Shown: positions 9,013 through 18,752, counted from the stretch's first letter. The stretch: DNA of 64,000 bases from Pandoraea nosoerga (GCF_902459585.1 NZ_CABPSC010000013.1:62001-126000), one strand, 5' to 3'. Numbers and translations: made by a program. Notes: a model not told the origin generated them from the sequence alone.

Positions 9013-10125
9013 TCAGTTGGCGGCGGTCTTGGTGGCGTCCTTGTGCCAGGTGTAGACCACGAACTTGAACGACTTCAGGTCGCCCGCCGCGTCATACGCG
9101 ACCTTGCCGATCGGGGTGTCGAACGTGTTCGCGTGCAGGTACTTGGCCACCTTCTCCGAGTCCGTGCTCTTGGCGCCGGCGATGCTCTTGGCGATCAGTT
9201 GCACGCCCGTGTAGGCCGGCATCTGGAACGGGCCGTTCGGATCGCGCTTGGCGTCGGCGAAGGCCTTCACCAGCTTGGCGTTGGCCGGATCGGCGGTGAA
9301 GTCGGCCGGCAGCGTGACGAGCATGCCTTCCGAGGCCGGGCCGGCAATTGCCGTCACGTCCTTGTTGCCCACGCCTTCCGGTCCCATGAACGTGGCCTTC
9401 ACGCCTTGTTCGCGTGCCTGGCGCAGCAACAGGCCCATTTCCGGGTGGTAGCCGCCGAAGTACACGAAGTCCACGCCTTGCGACTTGAGCTTGGTGATCA
9501 CGGCCGAGTAGTCCGAGTCGCCGGCGTTGATGCCTTCGAACAGCACGACCGGGATCTTGGCGGCGTCGAGGTCCTTCTTCACCGAAGTGGCGATGCCCTG
9601 GCCATACGACTGCTTGTCGTGCAGCACGGCGACCTTCTTCGGCTTGACCTTGTTGATGATGTACTGCGCGGCGGCCGGGCCCTGCTGATCGTCGCGGCCG
9701 ATGGTGCGGAAGATGAAGTGGCGCTTCTTGCCTTCGGTGAGCTGCGGCGCCGTGGCCGACGGGGTGATCATCACCACGCCTTCGTTTTCATAGATGTCCG
9801 ACGCCGGGATGGTCGATCCCGAGCACACGTGGCCGATCACGTACTTGATCTTCTGGCTGACGATCTTGTTGGCGACGGCGACAGCCTGCTTCGGCTCGCA
9901 TGCATCGTCCATCATCACGGCTTCGAGCTTGTTGCCGTTTGCGCCGCCTGCGGCGTTGATTTCCTCGATCGCGGTCAGCGCGCCGGCCTTGACCATGTCG
10001 CCGTATTGCGCGACCGAGCCGCTGAACGGGCCGGCGATGGCGATCTTGACGGTTTCGGCATTGGCAGCCGTGCCGATCACGGCGAGGGCAGCGGCGACGA
10101 ACAGGGATTTGTGACGGAACTGCAT
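9013..10125 (-). CDS. livK: Periplasmic branched-chain amino acid-binding protein
   Basis: A 370-residue type I periplasmic binding protein. The signal peptide is MQFRHKSLFVAAALAVIGTAANA, with cleavage after ANA. The mature protein begins ETVKIAIAGPFSGSVAQYGD, and the family CSGSTIPAS segment follows (HVCSGSTIPASDIYENEG). It captures substrate for LivHMGF. I start at ATG 10125 because AAGGAG lies nine bases before it; the upstream ATG at 10134 overlaps that site. It is first in the operon and the promoter must lie in 10126-10616. Confidence 0.95.
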   Translation of the reverse strand: MQFRHKSLFVAAALAVIGTAANAETVKIAIAGPFSGSVAQYGDMVKAGALTAIEEINAAGGANGNKLEAVMMDDACEPKQAVAVANKIVSQKIKYVIGHVCSGSTIPASDIYENEGVVMITPSATAPQLTEGKKRHFIFRTIGRDDQQGPAAAQYIINKVKPKKVAVLHDKQSYGQGIATSVKKDLDAAKIPVVLFEGINAGDSDYSAVITKLKSQGVDFVYFGGYHPEMGLLLRQAREQGVKATFMGPEGVGNKDVTAIAGPASEGMLVTLPADFTADPANAKLVKAFADAKRDPNGPFQMPAYTGVQLIAKSIAGAKSTDSEKVAKYLHANTFDTPIGKVAYDAAGDLKSFKFVVYTWHKDATKTAAN

Positions 10126-10616
10126 TGTGGACATCTCCTTGATTTGTATTTTTTGACTACCCGAGCGTGCGGGGTCTCGATCGACTGCTGAACCTGTCGG
10201 AATTTGATCATTCTTGCCAATTCAGGCGCGAACGATGCGCCATAGTAGCGTAATACGACGTTAATTTGGAACAGATGTGCGGAAGGCCTTCGAGACCCGC
10301 ATGAATAAAGGATTTCAAAAGGGTCGGAAGCGGGAAATAAGAGTCGTCACACGGCTTCTCGGTAGTACTACGCAGATCGCGAAATGCGCATCCATGCGCC
10401 TTCGGCATAAATCGGGGACACGATGAATCCCGGCCATCGGCGCCGAGCCGGGTGGGAATCAGGACATTTTGGATACAATCCGCACGCCAGGGGTATCCAA
10501 TTCGCCCGCTTTGCATCCGATCCGGTCCGGCATGGGCGGCATGAGGAGATATGGGCCATTCGTATGCTGCGCAGCCGCAGCCGCAGCCGCAGCCGCAGCC
10601 GCAGCCGGGGCTGGCG
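10126..10616. other. Intergenic region upstream of livK
   Basis: No gene is supported in these 491 bases. The part nearest livK is relatively AT-rich (10141-10340) and should carry the livK promoter on the minus strand, though I see no convincing -35/-10 pair. The other end holds a hexanucleotide array (10571-10606) just past the stop of the LysR gene. Short open frames here have no ribosome binding site or recognisable product. Confidence 0.6.
10571..10606. repeat. Hexanucleotide array, six units of GCAGCC
   Basis: Six perfect tandem copies of GCAGCC, 11 bases beyond the stop codon of the LysR gene (transcribed leftward). Perfect short arrays of this kind are prone to slippage, so copy number may vary between strains. 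Confidence 0.9.
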
Positions 10617-11522
10617 TCACATGGCGAGCGCGCGGCGCTGGGTCCGCGACTGGCGGATGAGCGCCAGAAACGCCGCCAGAATCGGCGAGTCGTCGTCGCG
10701 CCGATACATGCAGTTCAGTTCGATGGAGCGCAGGTTCGGTGACTTCAGCGGCCGGTAGACCACGCCGGGCAAGCGCAGGTTTGCCGCCGACTCCGTGGTC
10801 ACGCATACGCCGAAGCGGCTCGCCACCAGCGCCATCGACGTCACCACGTCCTCCACTTCCTGCTCCACGCGCAGCGTCACGCCCTCCGCGCGAAAGGCCG
10901 CGGCCACCTCTTCGGCGAGGCCGGGCACCGGCGCGTTCGGATAGAGGATCATCCGCTCGTTGTCGAGATCGGCCAGGCTGAGCGTGGCGCGCTCGCACAG
11001 CGGATGCCCTTCGAAGAGCGCCACGAGAAACGGCTCGCGATGAATCCAGTCGACGACCAGGTCCGGCTCGTCCGGGATCAGGCGATTGAAGCCGATGGCG
11101 ATGCGACGCTCGCGCAACGCGGCAATCTGCTCGGTCTTCGAGAGGTTGTGCAGGCCGATCTTCACCTCGGGCCGCTCGGTATGGAAGCTCGCGAGCAGCC
11201 GGGGGATCACGTTGAGAATGCCGGAGCTGAAGATGCCGACGTCGAGCCGCCCGATATAGCCCAGGCCGGCCAGCCGCGTCTGCTCCTGAGCGCGGCGCGT
11301 GAGTGCGAGGATGTTCGGTACTTCGGCGAGCAGCGTCTGTCCGGCTGCGGTCAGCGTGGCGCCCTTGGGCGTGCGCACGAAGAGCGGTGTGCCCAGTTGC
11401 GCCTCGAGTGCGTGGATGTGGCGCGTGAGCGGTGGCTGCGCCATGTTCAGTCGCTCGGCCGCGCGTCCGAAATGCCCTTCCTGCGCCACGGCCAGGAAGT
11501 AGCGCATTTGCTTGATGTCCAT
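10617..11522 (-). CDS. LysR-family regulator of the adjacent 4-oxalocrotonate genes
   Basis: A 301-residue LTTR of the CatR/BenM-like group. It begins MDIKQMRYFLAVAQEGHFGR, with the HTH AERLNMAQPPLTRHIHALEA, as in regulators of aromatic catabolism. It is divergent from the tautomerase gene at 11727, and a textbook T-N11-A box lies in the gap. The effector is probably an aromatic or muconate-like intermediate (inference). ATG 11522 has GAGG eight bases upstream; the open frame further up is not used. Confidence 0.92.
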   Translation of the reverse strand: MDIKQMRYFLAVAQEGHFGRAAERLNMAQPPLTRHIHALEAQLGTPLFVRTPKGATLTAAGQTLLAEVPNILALTRRAQEQTRLAGLGYIGRLDVGIFSSGILNVIPRLLASFHTERPEVKIGLHNLSKTEQIAALRERRIAIGFNRLIPDEPDLVVDWIHREPFLVALFEGHPLCERATLSLADLDNERMILYPNAPVPGLAEEVAAAFRAEGVTLRVEQEVEDVVTSMALVASRFGVCVTTESAANLRLPGVVYRPLKSPNLRSIELNCMYRRDDDSPILAAFLALIRQSRTQRRALAM

Positions 11523-11614
11523 GAAATCCTCGTTGCCCTTTGCGCAGCTTTGCAGCAGCGTGTGTGCGGCTCGCGTGCGACGTGCGCGCCACAGCGGCGC
11601 AATGCCGCCAAACT

Positions 11615-11633
11615 CGATACCGAAATGGTATCG
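11615..11633. promoter_or_regulatory. LysR-type operator (T-N11-A inverted repeat)
   Basis: CGATACC-N5-GGTATCG is a perfect 7-bp-arm inverted repeat and contains T-N11-A exactly (T11618 to A11630). Two further half-site-like GGTAT motifs follow within 30 bases (GGTATTGGACGGTATCC). The position between the LysR gene and its divergent target supports a recognition and activation site pair. Confidence 0.75.
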
Positions 11634-11726
11634 CAATTGGGAAATTTGGTATTGGACGGTATCCTGCCGCTCGCGCATCATGGAGCGACGACGTTGCTCC
11701 ATTCGGCATTTTCAGGGGACAGAATC

Positions 11727-11936
11727 ATGCCAATCGTACATATCAATCTGGTGGAGGGTCGCGACGACGCTACCGTGAAGGCCTGCGTGAAGGCCGTGGC
11801 GCGCACCGTGCACGAAACGCTCGGGGCGCCGCTCGAGTCGATCCGCGTGTACGCCACGCAGGTGCCGGCCGCGCACTGGGCCGTCGGCGAGCGCACCAAG
11901 GACGAGCCGGCCGCACCGGCCAGGGCGGGTGCGTGA
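11727..11936 (+). CDS. 4-oxalocrotonate tautomerase family enzyme
   Basis: A 69-residue protein. Met removal leaves the catalytic Pro1 ([11 protein letters not shown]). Arg11 and Arg39 of the canonical active site are present, while the usual Phe50 is Trp. The family core is about 62 residues; a short Ala/Pro-rich tail is added. In the meta-cleavage pathway it isomerises 2-hydroxymuconate to 4-oxalocrotonate. The stop overlaps the next ATG by one base (TGATG), so it is the first gene of a three-gene operon. Confidence 0.9.
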   Translation: MPIVHINLVEGRDDATVKACVKAVARTVHETLGAPLESIRVYATQVPAAHWAVGERTKDEPAAPARAGA

Positions 11937-12784
11937 TGGCCGCCCAAACGCAAACCTCACAAGCCGCGCCGCGCGAGGCCGCCACGCAGGCGCGCCTGCA
12001 GCAGGCTGCCGACGCGCTGCTCGAGGCCGAGCGCTCGCATCGGTTCATCGCACCGTTGCGCGACACGTATGCGCCGCTCACCATCGAAGACGCCTACGCC
12101 ATCCAGCGCATCAACACCGAGCGGCGTCTGGCCGCCGGGCGCCGCATCGTCGGCTGCAAGATCGGCCTCACGTCGGTCGCCGTGCAGAAGCAACTGGGTG
12201 TCGACCAACCCGATTTCGGCATGCTGTTCGACGACATGGGCTATGGGGACGGGGAGCCGATTCCCGCGTCGATTCTCACGCAGCCGAAGATCGAAGCCGA
12301 GATCGCGTTCGTGATCGGCCGCGATCTGAACGTCGAAAACCCGGGGCAGCTCGACGTACTGAACGCCATCGACTACGCGTTGCCGGCGCTCGAAATCGTG
12401 GGCAGCCGCGTGGCCGACTGGAACATCCGCATTACCGACACGATCGCGGACAACGCGTCTTCGTCCGCGTATGTGCTCGGCAACACGCCCAGGCAGCTCT
12501 CGGAATTCGACGCTCGCATGTGCGGCATGGTGCTCGAGCGCCGCGGCGAGCCGGTCTCGGTCGGCGCGGGCGCGGCCTGTCTGGGCAGCCCGATCAACGC
12601 CGTGGTGTGGCTTGCCCGCACGATGGCCGCCGTCGGCACGCCGCTCAAGGCGGGCGACCTCGTGCTCTCGGGCGCACTCGGCCCGATGGCGGCGGTGACG
12701 CCCGGCGACATCTTCGAGACCCGTATCAACGGCCTGGGATCGGTCCGCGCCGTCTTTGAACCTGCCAGCGAGGCTGCACGATGA
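11936..12784 (+). CDS. 2-oxopent-4-enoate hydratase (MhpD/DmpE family)
   Basis: A 282-residue member of the FAH-like hydratase/decarboxylase superfamily. It hydrates 2-hydroxypenta-2,4-dienoate to 4-hydroxy-2-oxovalerate. Signatures are [34 protein letters not shown] and [14 protein letters not shown] (metal-ligand region). It has an Ala/Gln-rich N-terminal extension of about 20 residues. It overlaps both neighbours by one and four bases and forms a complex with the decarboxylase in known systems. Confidence 0.9.
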   Translation: MAAQTQTSQAAPREAATQARLQQAADALLEAERSHRFIAPLRDTYAPLTIEDAYAIQRINTERRLAAGRRIVGCKIGLTSVAVQKQLGVDQPDFGMLFDDMGYGDGEPIPASILTQPKIEAEIAFVIGRDLNVENPGQLDVLNAIDYALPALEIVGSRVADWNIRITDTIADNASSSAYVLGNTPRQLSEFDARMCGMVLERRGEPVSVGAGAACLGSPINAVVWLARTMAAVGTPLKAGDLVLSGALGPMAAVTPGDIFETRINGLGSVRAVFEPASEAAR

Positions 12785-13542
12785 GCCACATCCAAGACTA
12801 CGCCAAGCTGCTCGACGACGCGGCCCGTTTCGCCCACGAAGTCGAGCAGTTCGACACCGACAACCGTCTGTCGCTCGAGGACGCCTATGCCATTCAGAAG
12901 GCGTCGCTCGCGCGCCGTGCCGAGCGCGGCGAGACGCGTGTCGGCGTGAAGATGGGCTTCACCAGCCGCGCAAAGATGATTCAGATGGGGCTCTCCGACG
13001 TCATCTGGGGGCGCCTGACTTCGGGCATGCAGGTCGAAGAGGGCACCGCCATCGATTTCAGGCGCTACGTGCATCCGCGCGTGGAACCGGAGATCGCGTT
13101 CATCCTGAACAAGCCGCTCGAAGGCAACGTCACCGGTCCGCAGGCGCTGGCGGCGGTCGAGGCGATCGCACCGGCCATCGAGATCATCGATTCGCGTTAC
13201 AAGGACTTCAAGTTCACCCTGCCCGAGGTGATCGCGGACAATGCGTCGTCGAGCGGCTTCGTGATCGGCGCCTGGCACAGCCCGCACGTCGATTTCTCGA
13301 ATCTGGGGCTTGCGATGACGATCAACGGCCGCACGGTGCAGGTCGGCTCCACGGCGGCGCTGCTCGGCCACCCGCTGCGCTCGCTGGTGGCGGCGGCGCG
13401 GCTGTCGGCCGCGGCCGGCGAGCCGTTGCAGGCGGGGTGGATCGTGATGGCGGGCGGCGCTACGCCGGCCGAATACATCCAGCCGGGGCAGTACGTGTGC
13501 GTGGAGATGGAGACGCTCGGTCGCGTGGGTTTTCACGTCTGA
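12781..13542 (+). CDS. 4-oxalocrotonate decarboxylase (DmpH/XylI family)
   Basis: A 253-residue partner of the hydratase. It decarboxylates 4-oxalocrotonate to 2-hydroxypenta-2,4-dienoate. Seen: [33 protein letters not shown] and [13 protein letters not shown], all characteristic of this branch. The ATGA overlap with the hydratase supports coupled expression. No aldolase or acetaldehyde dehydrogenase follows, so the lower pathway must be completed by genes elsewhere. Confidence 0.92.
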   Translation: MSHIQDYAKLLDDAARFAHEVEQFDTDNRLSLEDAYAIQKASLARRAERGETRVGVKMGFTSRAKMIQMGLSDVIWGRLTSGMQVEEGTAIDFRRYVHPRVEPEIAFILNKPLEGNVTGPQALAAVEAIAPAIEIIDSRYKDFKFTLPEVIADNASSSGFVIGAWHSPHVDFSNLGLAMTINGRTVQVGSTAALLGHPLRSLVAAARLSAAAGEPLQAGWIVMAGGATPAEYIQPGQYVCVEMETLGRVGFHV

Positions 13543-13705
13543 GCGCGAGGCGCGGATGAGCGGCCGCGCAGCGGGCGGCCGCCGCGAAGGACGGCGGGGT
13601 GTGCCGGGCGGCGCACGCATTTTCCATGTTTTCCGCGCTTTCCGCGTTTTGCGCTTTCCCCGTTCGCGGCGAGGCAGCCCTCCGGCGCGCTAGCCGCAAC
13701 GTCAC

Positions 13706-14803
13706 TTACTGGCGGCGAAAACGCGCCATGATGCGCAGGTCCTCTTCGATCATGCGCACGTCGGTGAAGGACAACGCGAGCTTGTCGTCGAGCGAGCTCA
13801 GCGCGGGCAGGTTGAACATGCCTTGCGCGTCGCCCACGAGGCAGGGGGCAAGATAGGCCAGCAGCTCGTCCACGCAGTGCTCGCGCAGCAGCGAGCCATT
13901 GAGCTTGAAGCCGGCCTCCACGTGAATCTCGTTGAGCTGGCGTTCGCCGAGCGCGCGCAGCAGCGCCGGCAGTTCGACCTTGCCGTTCGCATTGGGCAGG
14001 TCGAGCACTTCCACGCCGAGCTGGCGCAGACGCGCGGCACGTTCGGCGTCGCCGTTCGCGCACACGACCAGCGCATTGCCGTCCTTGAGAACCCTGGCGG
14101 ACGGGGAGATGTCGAGCCGCGAGTCCACGACGACGCGCAGGGGCTGACGCGTGGTTTGCACTTCGCGCACCGTGAGCGCCGGATCGTCCTCGCGCACGGT
14201 GCCGATGCCGGTGAGGATCGCGCACGCGCGTGCACGCCATGCGTGGCCATCGGCGCGCGCCGCCGGCCCGGTGAGCCACTGGCTCACGCCGTTGTGCAGC
14301 GCCGTCTTGCCGTCGAGGCTTGCCGCGACTTTCATGCGGACCCACGGCGTGCCGCGCGTCATGCGCGCGACGAAGCCGATGTTCATCTCGCGTGCTTCCT
14401 GTTCCAGCAGACCGCAGCGCACCTCGATGCCGGCCTCACGCAGCATCGCGAGACCGCGCCCGGCCACCAGCGGATTCGGGTCCTCCATGGCCGCAATCAC
14501 GCGTTTGACGCCCGCTTCGATCAATCCTTTCGCGCACGGCGGCGTGCGGCCGTAGTGGCTGCACGGCTCGAGCGTGACGTAGGCGGTTGCGCCACGCAGC
14601 GCTTCGCCGCGCACGCGGGCGTCCTTCATTGCCTGCACCTCGGCGTGGTCCTGGCCGGCGGGCTGAGTGAAGCCTTCGCCGATCACACGCCCGTCCTGCA
14701 CGATGACGCAGCCCACGCGCGGGTTCGGCGAGGTCGTGAACATCGCGCGCTCGGCCAGCGCCAGCGCGCGGCGCATATAGGCAAAATCCTGGTCAGAAAA
14801 CAT
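13706..14803 (-). CDS. ribD: Riboflavin biosynthesis deaminase/reductase
   Basis: A 365-residue bifunctional enzyme that deaminates and then reduces the pyrimidine intermediate of riboflavin synthesis. The deaminase domain (1-145) has zinc ligands His53, Cys81 and Cys90 with catalytic Glu55 (HAE...PCSHYGRTPPC). The reductase domain (150-365) carries WVRMKVAASLDGKTA and the NADPH-binding VEAGFKLNGSLL. It is separate from ribBA-ribH here. It lies six bases after the stop of the TPM gene below, so it may be co-transcribed with nothing downstream. I see no FMN riboswitch near it. Confidence 0.96.
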   Translation of the reverse strand: MFSDQDFAYMRRALALAERAMFTTSPNPRVGCVIVQDGRVIGEGFTQPAGQDHAEVQAMKDARVRGEALRGATAYVTLEPCSHYGRTPPCAKGLIEAGVKRVIAAMEDPNPLVAGRGLAMLREAGIEVRCGLLEQEAREMNIGFVARMTRGTPWVRMKVAASLDGKTALHNGVSQWLTGPAARADGHAWRARACAILTGIGTVREDDPALTVREVQTTRQPLRVVVDSRLDISPSARVLKDGNALVVCANGDAERAARLRQLGVEVLDLPNANGKVELPALLRALGERQLNEIHVEAGFKLNGSLLREHCVDELLAYLAPCLVGDAQGMFNLPALSSLDDKLALSFTDVRMIEEDLRIMARFRRQ

Positions 14804-14809
14804 GAGGCG

Positions 14810-15349
14810 TCAGATCATCAGCGGCCGGTCGGTCAGGGCATTGTCCGACTCGGCGCCGGCGTGAGCCGGCAGGGATTCGCGCGCAATGCCGCGCAGGGTG
14901 TCGAGAGCGCCGAGCACGCTCTCCACATAGCGTTCGTCACGGAAGCCGGCGCTCATCTGCGCGACGACGGCATCCCATTTCCGGGCGGGCACCAGCGCGT
15001 TGACGCCCTTGTCGGCCACCAGCTCGATATCGTGGTCGGCGACGTTGATATACAGCAGTATGCCCGTGCGCTCGCCGGTGTGCGCAATGCCCAGCTCGCG
15101 AAACAGATGCACGGCGCGCTGCCGGCAGCTCTGGCCTTGCCACACCGCCGCGAGCGGCATGGCCGCCTCGATGACCAGACGGATCTCGCAGCGGTGCTCG
15201 CGCTCGGACGCGCGGATCGCGGCTTCCAGCGCGTCGAGCGCCTTGTCGGGAAAAAGCCAGCGGGCGTGGGCGCGCCAGGTGCCAAAATGGCGCAGCCAGC
15301 GTGAGATGTCGTGTGGCTTGTGCTGCATCGCGATTGCCTCGTGTGTCAT
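14810..15349 (-). CDS. TPM-domain protein, soluble short form
   Basis: About 179 residues with a divergent TPM (PF04536-type) domain. Visible elements are ALEAAIRASEREHRCEIRLVIE, AVHLFRELGIAHTGERTGIL and DIELVADKGVNALVP, with no signal peptide or membrane segment. The companion gene at 15355 carries the membrane-anchored form. Three starts are possible: GTG 15358 (overlapping the upstream stop), ATG 15349 and ATG 15328. The last has GAGG eight bases upstream and may be the true one. It is third in a lemA-TPM-TPM operon; biochemical role unknown. Confidence 0.8.
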   Translation of the reverse strand: MTHEAIAMQHKPHDISRWLRHFGTWRAHARWLFPDKALDALEAAIRASEREHRCEIRLVIEAAMPLAAVWQGQSCRQRAVHLFRELGIAHTGERTGILLYINVADHDIELVADKGVNALVPARKWDAVVAQMSAGFRDERYVESVLGALDTLRGIARESLPAHAGAESDNALTDRPLMI

Positions 15350-15354
15350 GGCCG

Positions 15355-16464
15355 TCACCAGTTCCCGGACGAGCCGCCGCCGTCGAAGCCGCCACCGCCG
15401 CCGCCGCCGAAACCGCCGCCACCGCCGCCACCGCCGCCGCCGCCACCGAAGCCACCGTCGCCACCGCCGCGCCCCCAGCCGCCAAATCCGCCCAAGCCGC
15501 CCAAGCCGCCCCCCAGGCCGGTCCCGAAGCCGCCCGCGCCGATGCGGCCGCGCTGGCCGGTGAGCACGCGCGAGCGCGGGTCGTTCAGGTCGGCGCCGGG
15601 CAGCCCCGGCCCTCGGAAGCGCCGACGGCTCTCCATGAGCACCACCATGCCGATGATGAAGACAATGAAGAGCAGCGGCAGGAAGTCGGACAGATCGCCG
15701 TGCGGCGCGCGCGTCGACGGCAGGTTCGGCGCCGGCAGCGCCTCGTTGTTCATGGCCGCCTGCACCGCTGCGACGCCGGCGGCGAGGCCGCCGAAGAAGT
15801 CGCCGCTGCGCAAGTGCGGCGCCATCACGTCACGCAGGATCCGGCCGGCGATCGCGTCGGTGAGCGAGCCCTGCACGCCGCGTCCGACCTCGATGCGCAT
15901 CTTGCGCAAGTCATTCGGATTGTCCTTCGCGATGAGCAGGATGACGCCGTCGTCCACGCCCTTGCGCCCGGCCTTCCATGCGTCCGCCACGCGGATGCTG
16001 TACTGGTCGATGGTCTCGGGCGCGGTCGTCGGCACCATCAGGATGAAGATCTGGCTGCCGCGCTGCTGCTCGTATTGCGCGAGCTGGGTCTCGAGCGCGT
16101 TGCGCTGCTCGGCCGTGAGCGTGCCCGTCAGGTCGGTGACGCGCGCGGTGAGGGCGGGCACGGGCACCCCTTCCTCGGCGCTGGCGGGCAGCGCGAACCA
16201 GCACAGGCATGCCAGCAGCACGGCATAGAGCGCACCAAGGCAGGCGCCAAGGAGCGAACCAGACGACGAACCGGGCGACGAACCGGGCGACGAACCGGGC
16301 GACGAACCGGGCGACGAACCGGGCGACGAACCGGGCGACGCGCCGAGCGGTGCGCGGCGTGCCAGCCTTGGCGCCGGCACGTCCGTGCGCGGCCGACCCA
16401 GCCGGTGCGGCAGGTGCGCCGCGGCGGGCGAGGACGATGATCGGAACAGCGCAACGGCGGCCAT
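15355..16464 (-). CDS. TPM-domain membrane protein (YgcG family) with two low-complexity tracts
   Basis: A 369-residue protein. The order is an unusual N-terminal 45 residues, a repeated SPGS tract encoded by the 12-bp array at 16265-16336, and a hydrophobic segment ending ALPASAEEG that looks like a signal peptide. The TPM domain (VTDLTGTLTAEQRNALETQL to GRILRDVMAPHL) follows, then one membrane helix (FLPLLFIVFIIGMVVLM) and a C-terminal Gly-rich tail of about 60 residues. Family members normally start at the signal peptide, so the first 60 residues may be a start-site artefact or a true extension. It lies 10 bases after lemA. Confidence 0.85.
   Translation of the reverse strand: MAAVALFRSSSSPAAAHLPHRLGRPRTDVPAPRLARRAPLGASPGSSPGSSPGSSPGSSPGSSPGSSSGSLLGACLGALYAVLLACLCWFALPASAEEGVPVPALTARVTDLTGTLTAEQRNALETQLAQYEQQRGSQIFILMVPTTAPETIDQYSIRVADAWKAGRKGVDDGVILLIAKDNPNDLRKMRIEVGRGVQGSLTDAIAGRILRDVMAPHLRSGDFFGGLAAGVAAVQAAMNNEALPAPNLPSTRAPHGDLSDFLPLLFIVFIIGMVVLMESRRRFRGPGLPGADLNDPRSRVLTGQRGRIGAGGFGTGLGGGLGGLGGFGGWGRGGGDGGFGGGGGGGGGGGGFGGGGGGGFDGGGSSGNW
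16265..16336. repeat. 12-bp tandem array (6 units) inside the TPM membrane protein gene
   Basis: Six perfect GACGAACCGGGC units with degenerate flanking copies on both sides. The unit is a multiple of three, so copy-number change lengthens or shortens the SPGS tract without a frameshift. Confidence 0.92.
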
Positions 16465-16474
16465 GGCGCGACTC

Positions 16475-17089
16475 TCAGAACTTGACAGTCGGCGCCGTCG
16501 AGATGGCTTTCTCGTTCTCGACCGTGAAGTTCGGCTTCGGTCCGTAGCCGAACATCTTGGCGGTCAGATTGTTCGGGAATTGGCGCACGTACACGTTGTA
16601 GTCCTGCACCGACTGGATGTAGCGATTGCGCGCTACCGTGATGCGGTTCTCCGTGCCTTCGAGCTGCGACTGCAGATCCCGGAACAGGCCGTCGGCCTTC
16701 AGGTTCGGGTAGTTCTCCGACACGGCCATCAGGCGCGAGAGCGCGCCCGAGAGTTCGCCCTGAGCCTGCTGGAATTTCTTGAATGCTTCGGGATCGTTGA
16801 GCGTCTGCGGCGTGACGGTGATGCTCGTCGCCTTGGCACGGGCGTTGATCACGTCGGTGAGCGTCGTTTGCTCGTGCGCCGCGTAGCCTTTCACGGTGTT
16901 CACCAGGTTGGGCACCAGATCCGCGCGCCGCTGGTACTGGTTGACCACTTCGCTCCACGCCGCCTTGACGGCTTCGTCCTTGACCTGAATTTCGTTGTAC
17001 CCGCACGCGCTGAGCAGCGACGCGAGGAGTCCCATGGCGAGCCAGCGCAAGATCGACTGAGGCAGGCGGGTCGGCAGCAGCATTTGCAT
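16475..17089 (-). CDS. lemA: LemA family lipoprotein-like protein
   Basis: A 204-residue LemA protein. It has a lipobox (LLASLLSACGY) after a short hydrophobic N terminus and then the helical LemA domain: EVVNQYQRRADLVPNLVNTV, QFPNNLTAKMFGYGPKPNF near the end. LemA genes commonly sit beside TPM genes, as here. ATG 17089 has AAGGAAA upstream; longer in-frame starts are rejected because they precede the lipobox by an implausible distance. Function in the envelope is not established. Confidence 0.92.
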   Translation of the reverse strand: MQMLLPTRLPQSILRWLAMGLLASLLSACGYNEIQVKDEAVKAAWSEVVNQYQRRADLVPNLVNTVKGYAAHEQTTLTDVINARAKATSITVTPQTLNDPEAFKKFQQAQGELSGALSRLMAVSENYPNLKADGLFRDLQSQLEGTENRITVARNRYIQSVQDYNVYVRQFPNNLTAKMFGYGPKPNFTVENEKAISTAPTVKF

Positions 17090-17162
17090 GATGAGTTTCC
17101 TTGTTATGGTCGAACGGAATGACCGGTAGCGGGATCGGGCGTGCGCCGCGCGCACATGACGC

Positions 17163-18467
17163 TCATGCGAGCGTGCGGAATGCGTCGCGCGCGGCCTCGA
17201 GGGTCGCGTCGAGGACCGCGTCGTCGTGCGCGGCCGAGACGAAGCCTGCTTCGAATGCGCTCGGTGCGAGATAGACGCCGCGATCGAGCATCGCGTGGAA
17301 GAACTTGTTGAAGCGCGCGACGTCGGAGGTCGTCACCTCGGCGAAGCTCTGCGGCACGTTCGCACGGAAGTACAGGCCGAACATGCCGCCCACGCTGTCG
17401 CCCGAGAACGGCACGCCGGCGGCCTGCGCCGCCTCGACGAGGCCTGTCACCAGTTTCGACGTGCGCTTGGCCAGATCCTCGTAGAAGCCGGGCGCCTGAA
17501 TGAGCTTGAGCGTCGCGAGGCCCGCGGCGACGGCCAGCGGGTTGCCCGAGAGCGTGCCGGCCTGGTAGACGCCCCCCAGCGGCGCGAGGTGCGACATGAT
17601 GTCGCGGCGTCCGCCGAAGGCCGCGGCCGGCATGCCGCCGCCGATCACTTTGCCCAGGCACGTGAGATCGGCCGTGATGCCGTAGAGCGCCTGCGCACCG
17701 CCCAGCCCGACGCGGAAACCGCACATCACTTCGTCGAAGATGAGCACGGCGCCGTGGGCCGTACACAGCTCGCGCAGGGTCTGCAGGAAATTACGCGAGC
17801 CGCGCACGAGGTTCATGTTGCCGGCCACGGGCTCGACGATCACGGCCGCGATTTCGCCGCCCTGGCCGGCGAACAGTTCGCGCAGCTGCTCGACATTGTT
17901 GTACTCGAGCACGAGCGTGTCGCGCGTGACCTCGGGCGGGACGCCGGCCGACGACGGCGCGTTGCGCGTGGAGTCGGCGAACGTGAGCAGGCCCGAGCCC
18001 GCCTTGACGAGCAGGCTGTCGGCGTGGCCGTGGTAGCAGCCTTCGAACTTCACGATCTTGTTGCGGCCGGTGAAGCCGCGCGCGAGGCGCAGCGCGCTCA
18101 TCGTCGCTTCGGTGCCCGAGGACACCAGGCGCACCTGTTCGATGGACGGTACGAGACGGCAGATTTCCTCTGCCATGGTCACTTCGGCCTCGGTCGGCGC
18201 GCCGAAGCTGAAGCCTTGCGACATGGCGTGCTGCACGGCGGCGACCACTTCCGGGTGGAGATGGCCCACGATCATCGGTCCCCACGAGCCGATGTAATCG
18301 ATGTAGCGCGCGCCCTCGGCGTCCCACATGTACGGGCCCTGGGCGCGGGCGATGAAGCGCGGCGTGCCGCCGACCGAGCGAAACGCGCGCACGGGCGAAT
18401 TCACGCCGCCGGGAATGGTCTGCTGGGCGCGCTCGAAGAGCGCGGCATTCGTGCTGTGTTCGGACAT
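17163..18467 (-). CDS. hemL: Glutamate-1-semialdehyde 2,1-aminomutase
   Basis: A 434-residue PLP enzyme that makes 5-aminolevulinate in the C5 haem pathway. Landmarks are [17 protein letters not shown] at the N terminus, [26 protein letters not shown] and the PLP lysine in [17 protein letters not shown]. The length is canonical. It is monocistronic: lemA lies 73 bases downstream in the same direction, and rnk is divergent. Confidence 0.97.
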   Translation of the reverse strand: MSEHSTNAALFERAQQTIPGGVNSPVRAFRSVGGTPRFIARAQGPYMWDAEGARYIDYIGSWGPMIVGHLHPEVVAAVQHAMSQGFSFGAPTEAEVTMAEEICRLVPSIEQVRLVSSGTEATMSALRLARGFTGRNKIVKFEGCYHGHADSLLVKAGSGLLTFADSTRNAPSSAGVPPEVTRDTLVLEYNNVEQLRELFAGQGGEIAAVIVEPVAGNMNLVRGSRNFLQTLRELCTAHGAVLIFDEVMCGFRVGLGGAQALYGITADLTCLGKVIGGGMPAAAFGGRRDIMSHLAPLGGVYQAGTLSGNPLAVAAGLATLKLIQAPGFYEDLAKRTSKLVTGLVEAAQAAGVPFSGDSVGGMFGLYFRANVPQSFAEVTTSDVARFNKFFHAMLDRGVYLAPSAFEAGFVSAAHDDAVLDATLEAARDAFRTLA

Positions 18468-18752
18468 GGTGCCTCTTTACCTGATAAGGCCGGCACGGGC
18501 GGGGCGTACAACGCGGGCGGGCGAGCCGCGGCGTCGTGCAGCGCGTTGCCGGCACGGGAAATGAAGGATGCGTCTGGCCGCCGGAGGGCGTTGCGGCGCG
18601 GCAAAAACGGCTGCGCGACGCAGGCCCGGCGGGCGGTCCCGAATGCGTCGATTCTAGCGGATGCGGCCAGAATCCGGGACTTCTCGCGGCGCGGGCCTTC
18701 TGTTAGATTGAAGGCAATTCACTCAACGTCAAGGAAAAACAGGCCCATCGAC

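Noticed and set aside
10208-10516. 102-codon minus-strand ORF upstream of livK
   Set aside because: No ribosome binding site, no domain, and it occupies the expected livK promoter region.
10571-10606. CRISPR array
   Set aside because: Six-base unit with no spacers; simple slippage repeat.
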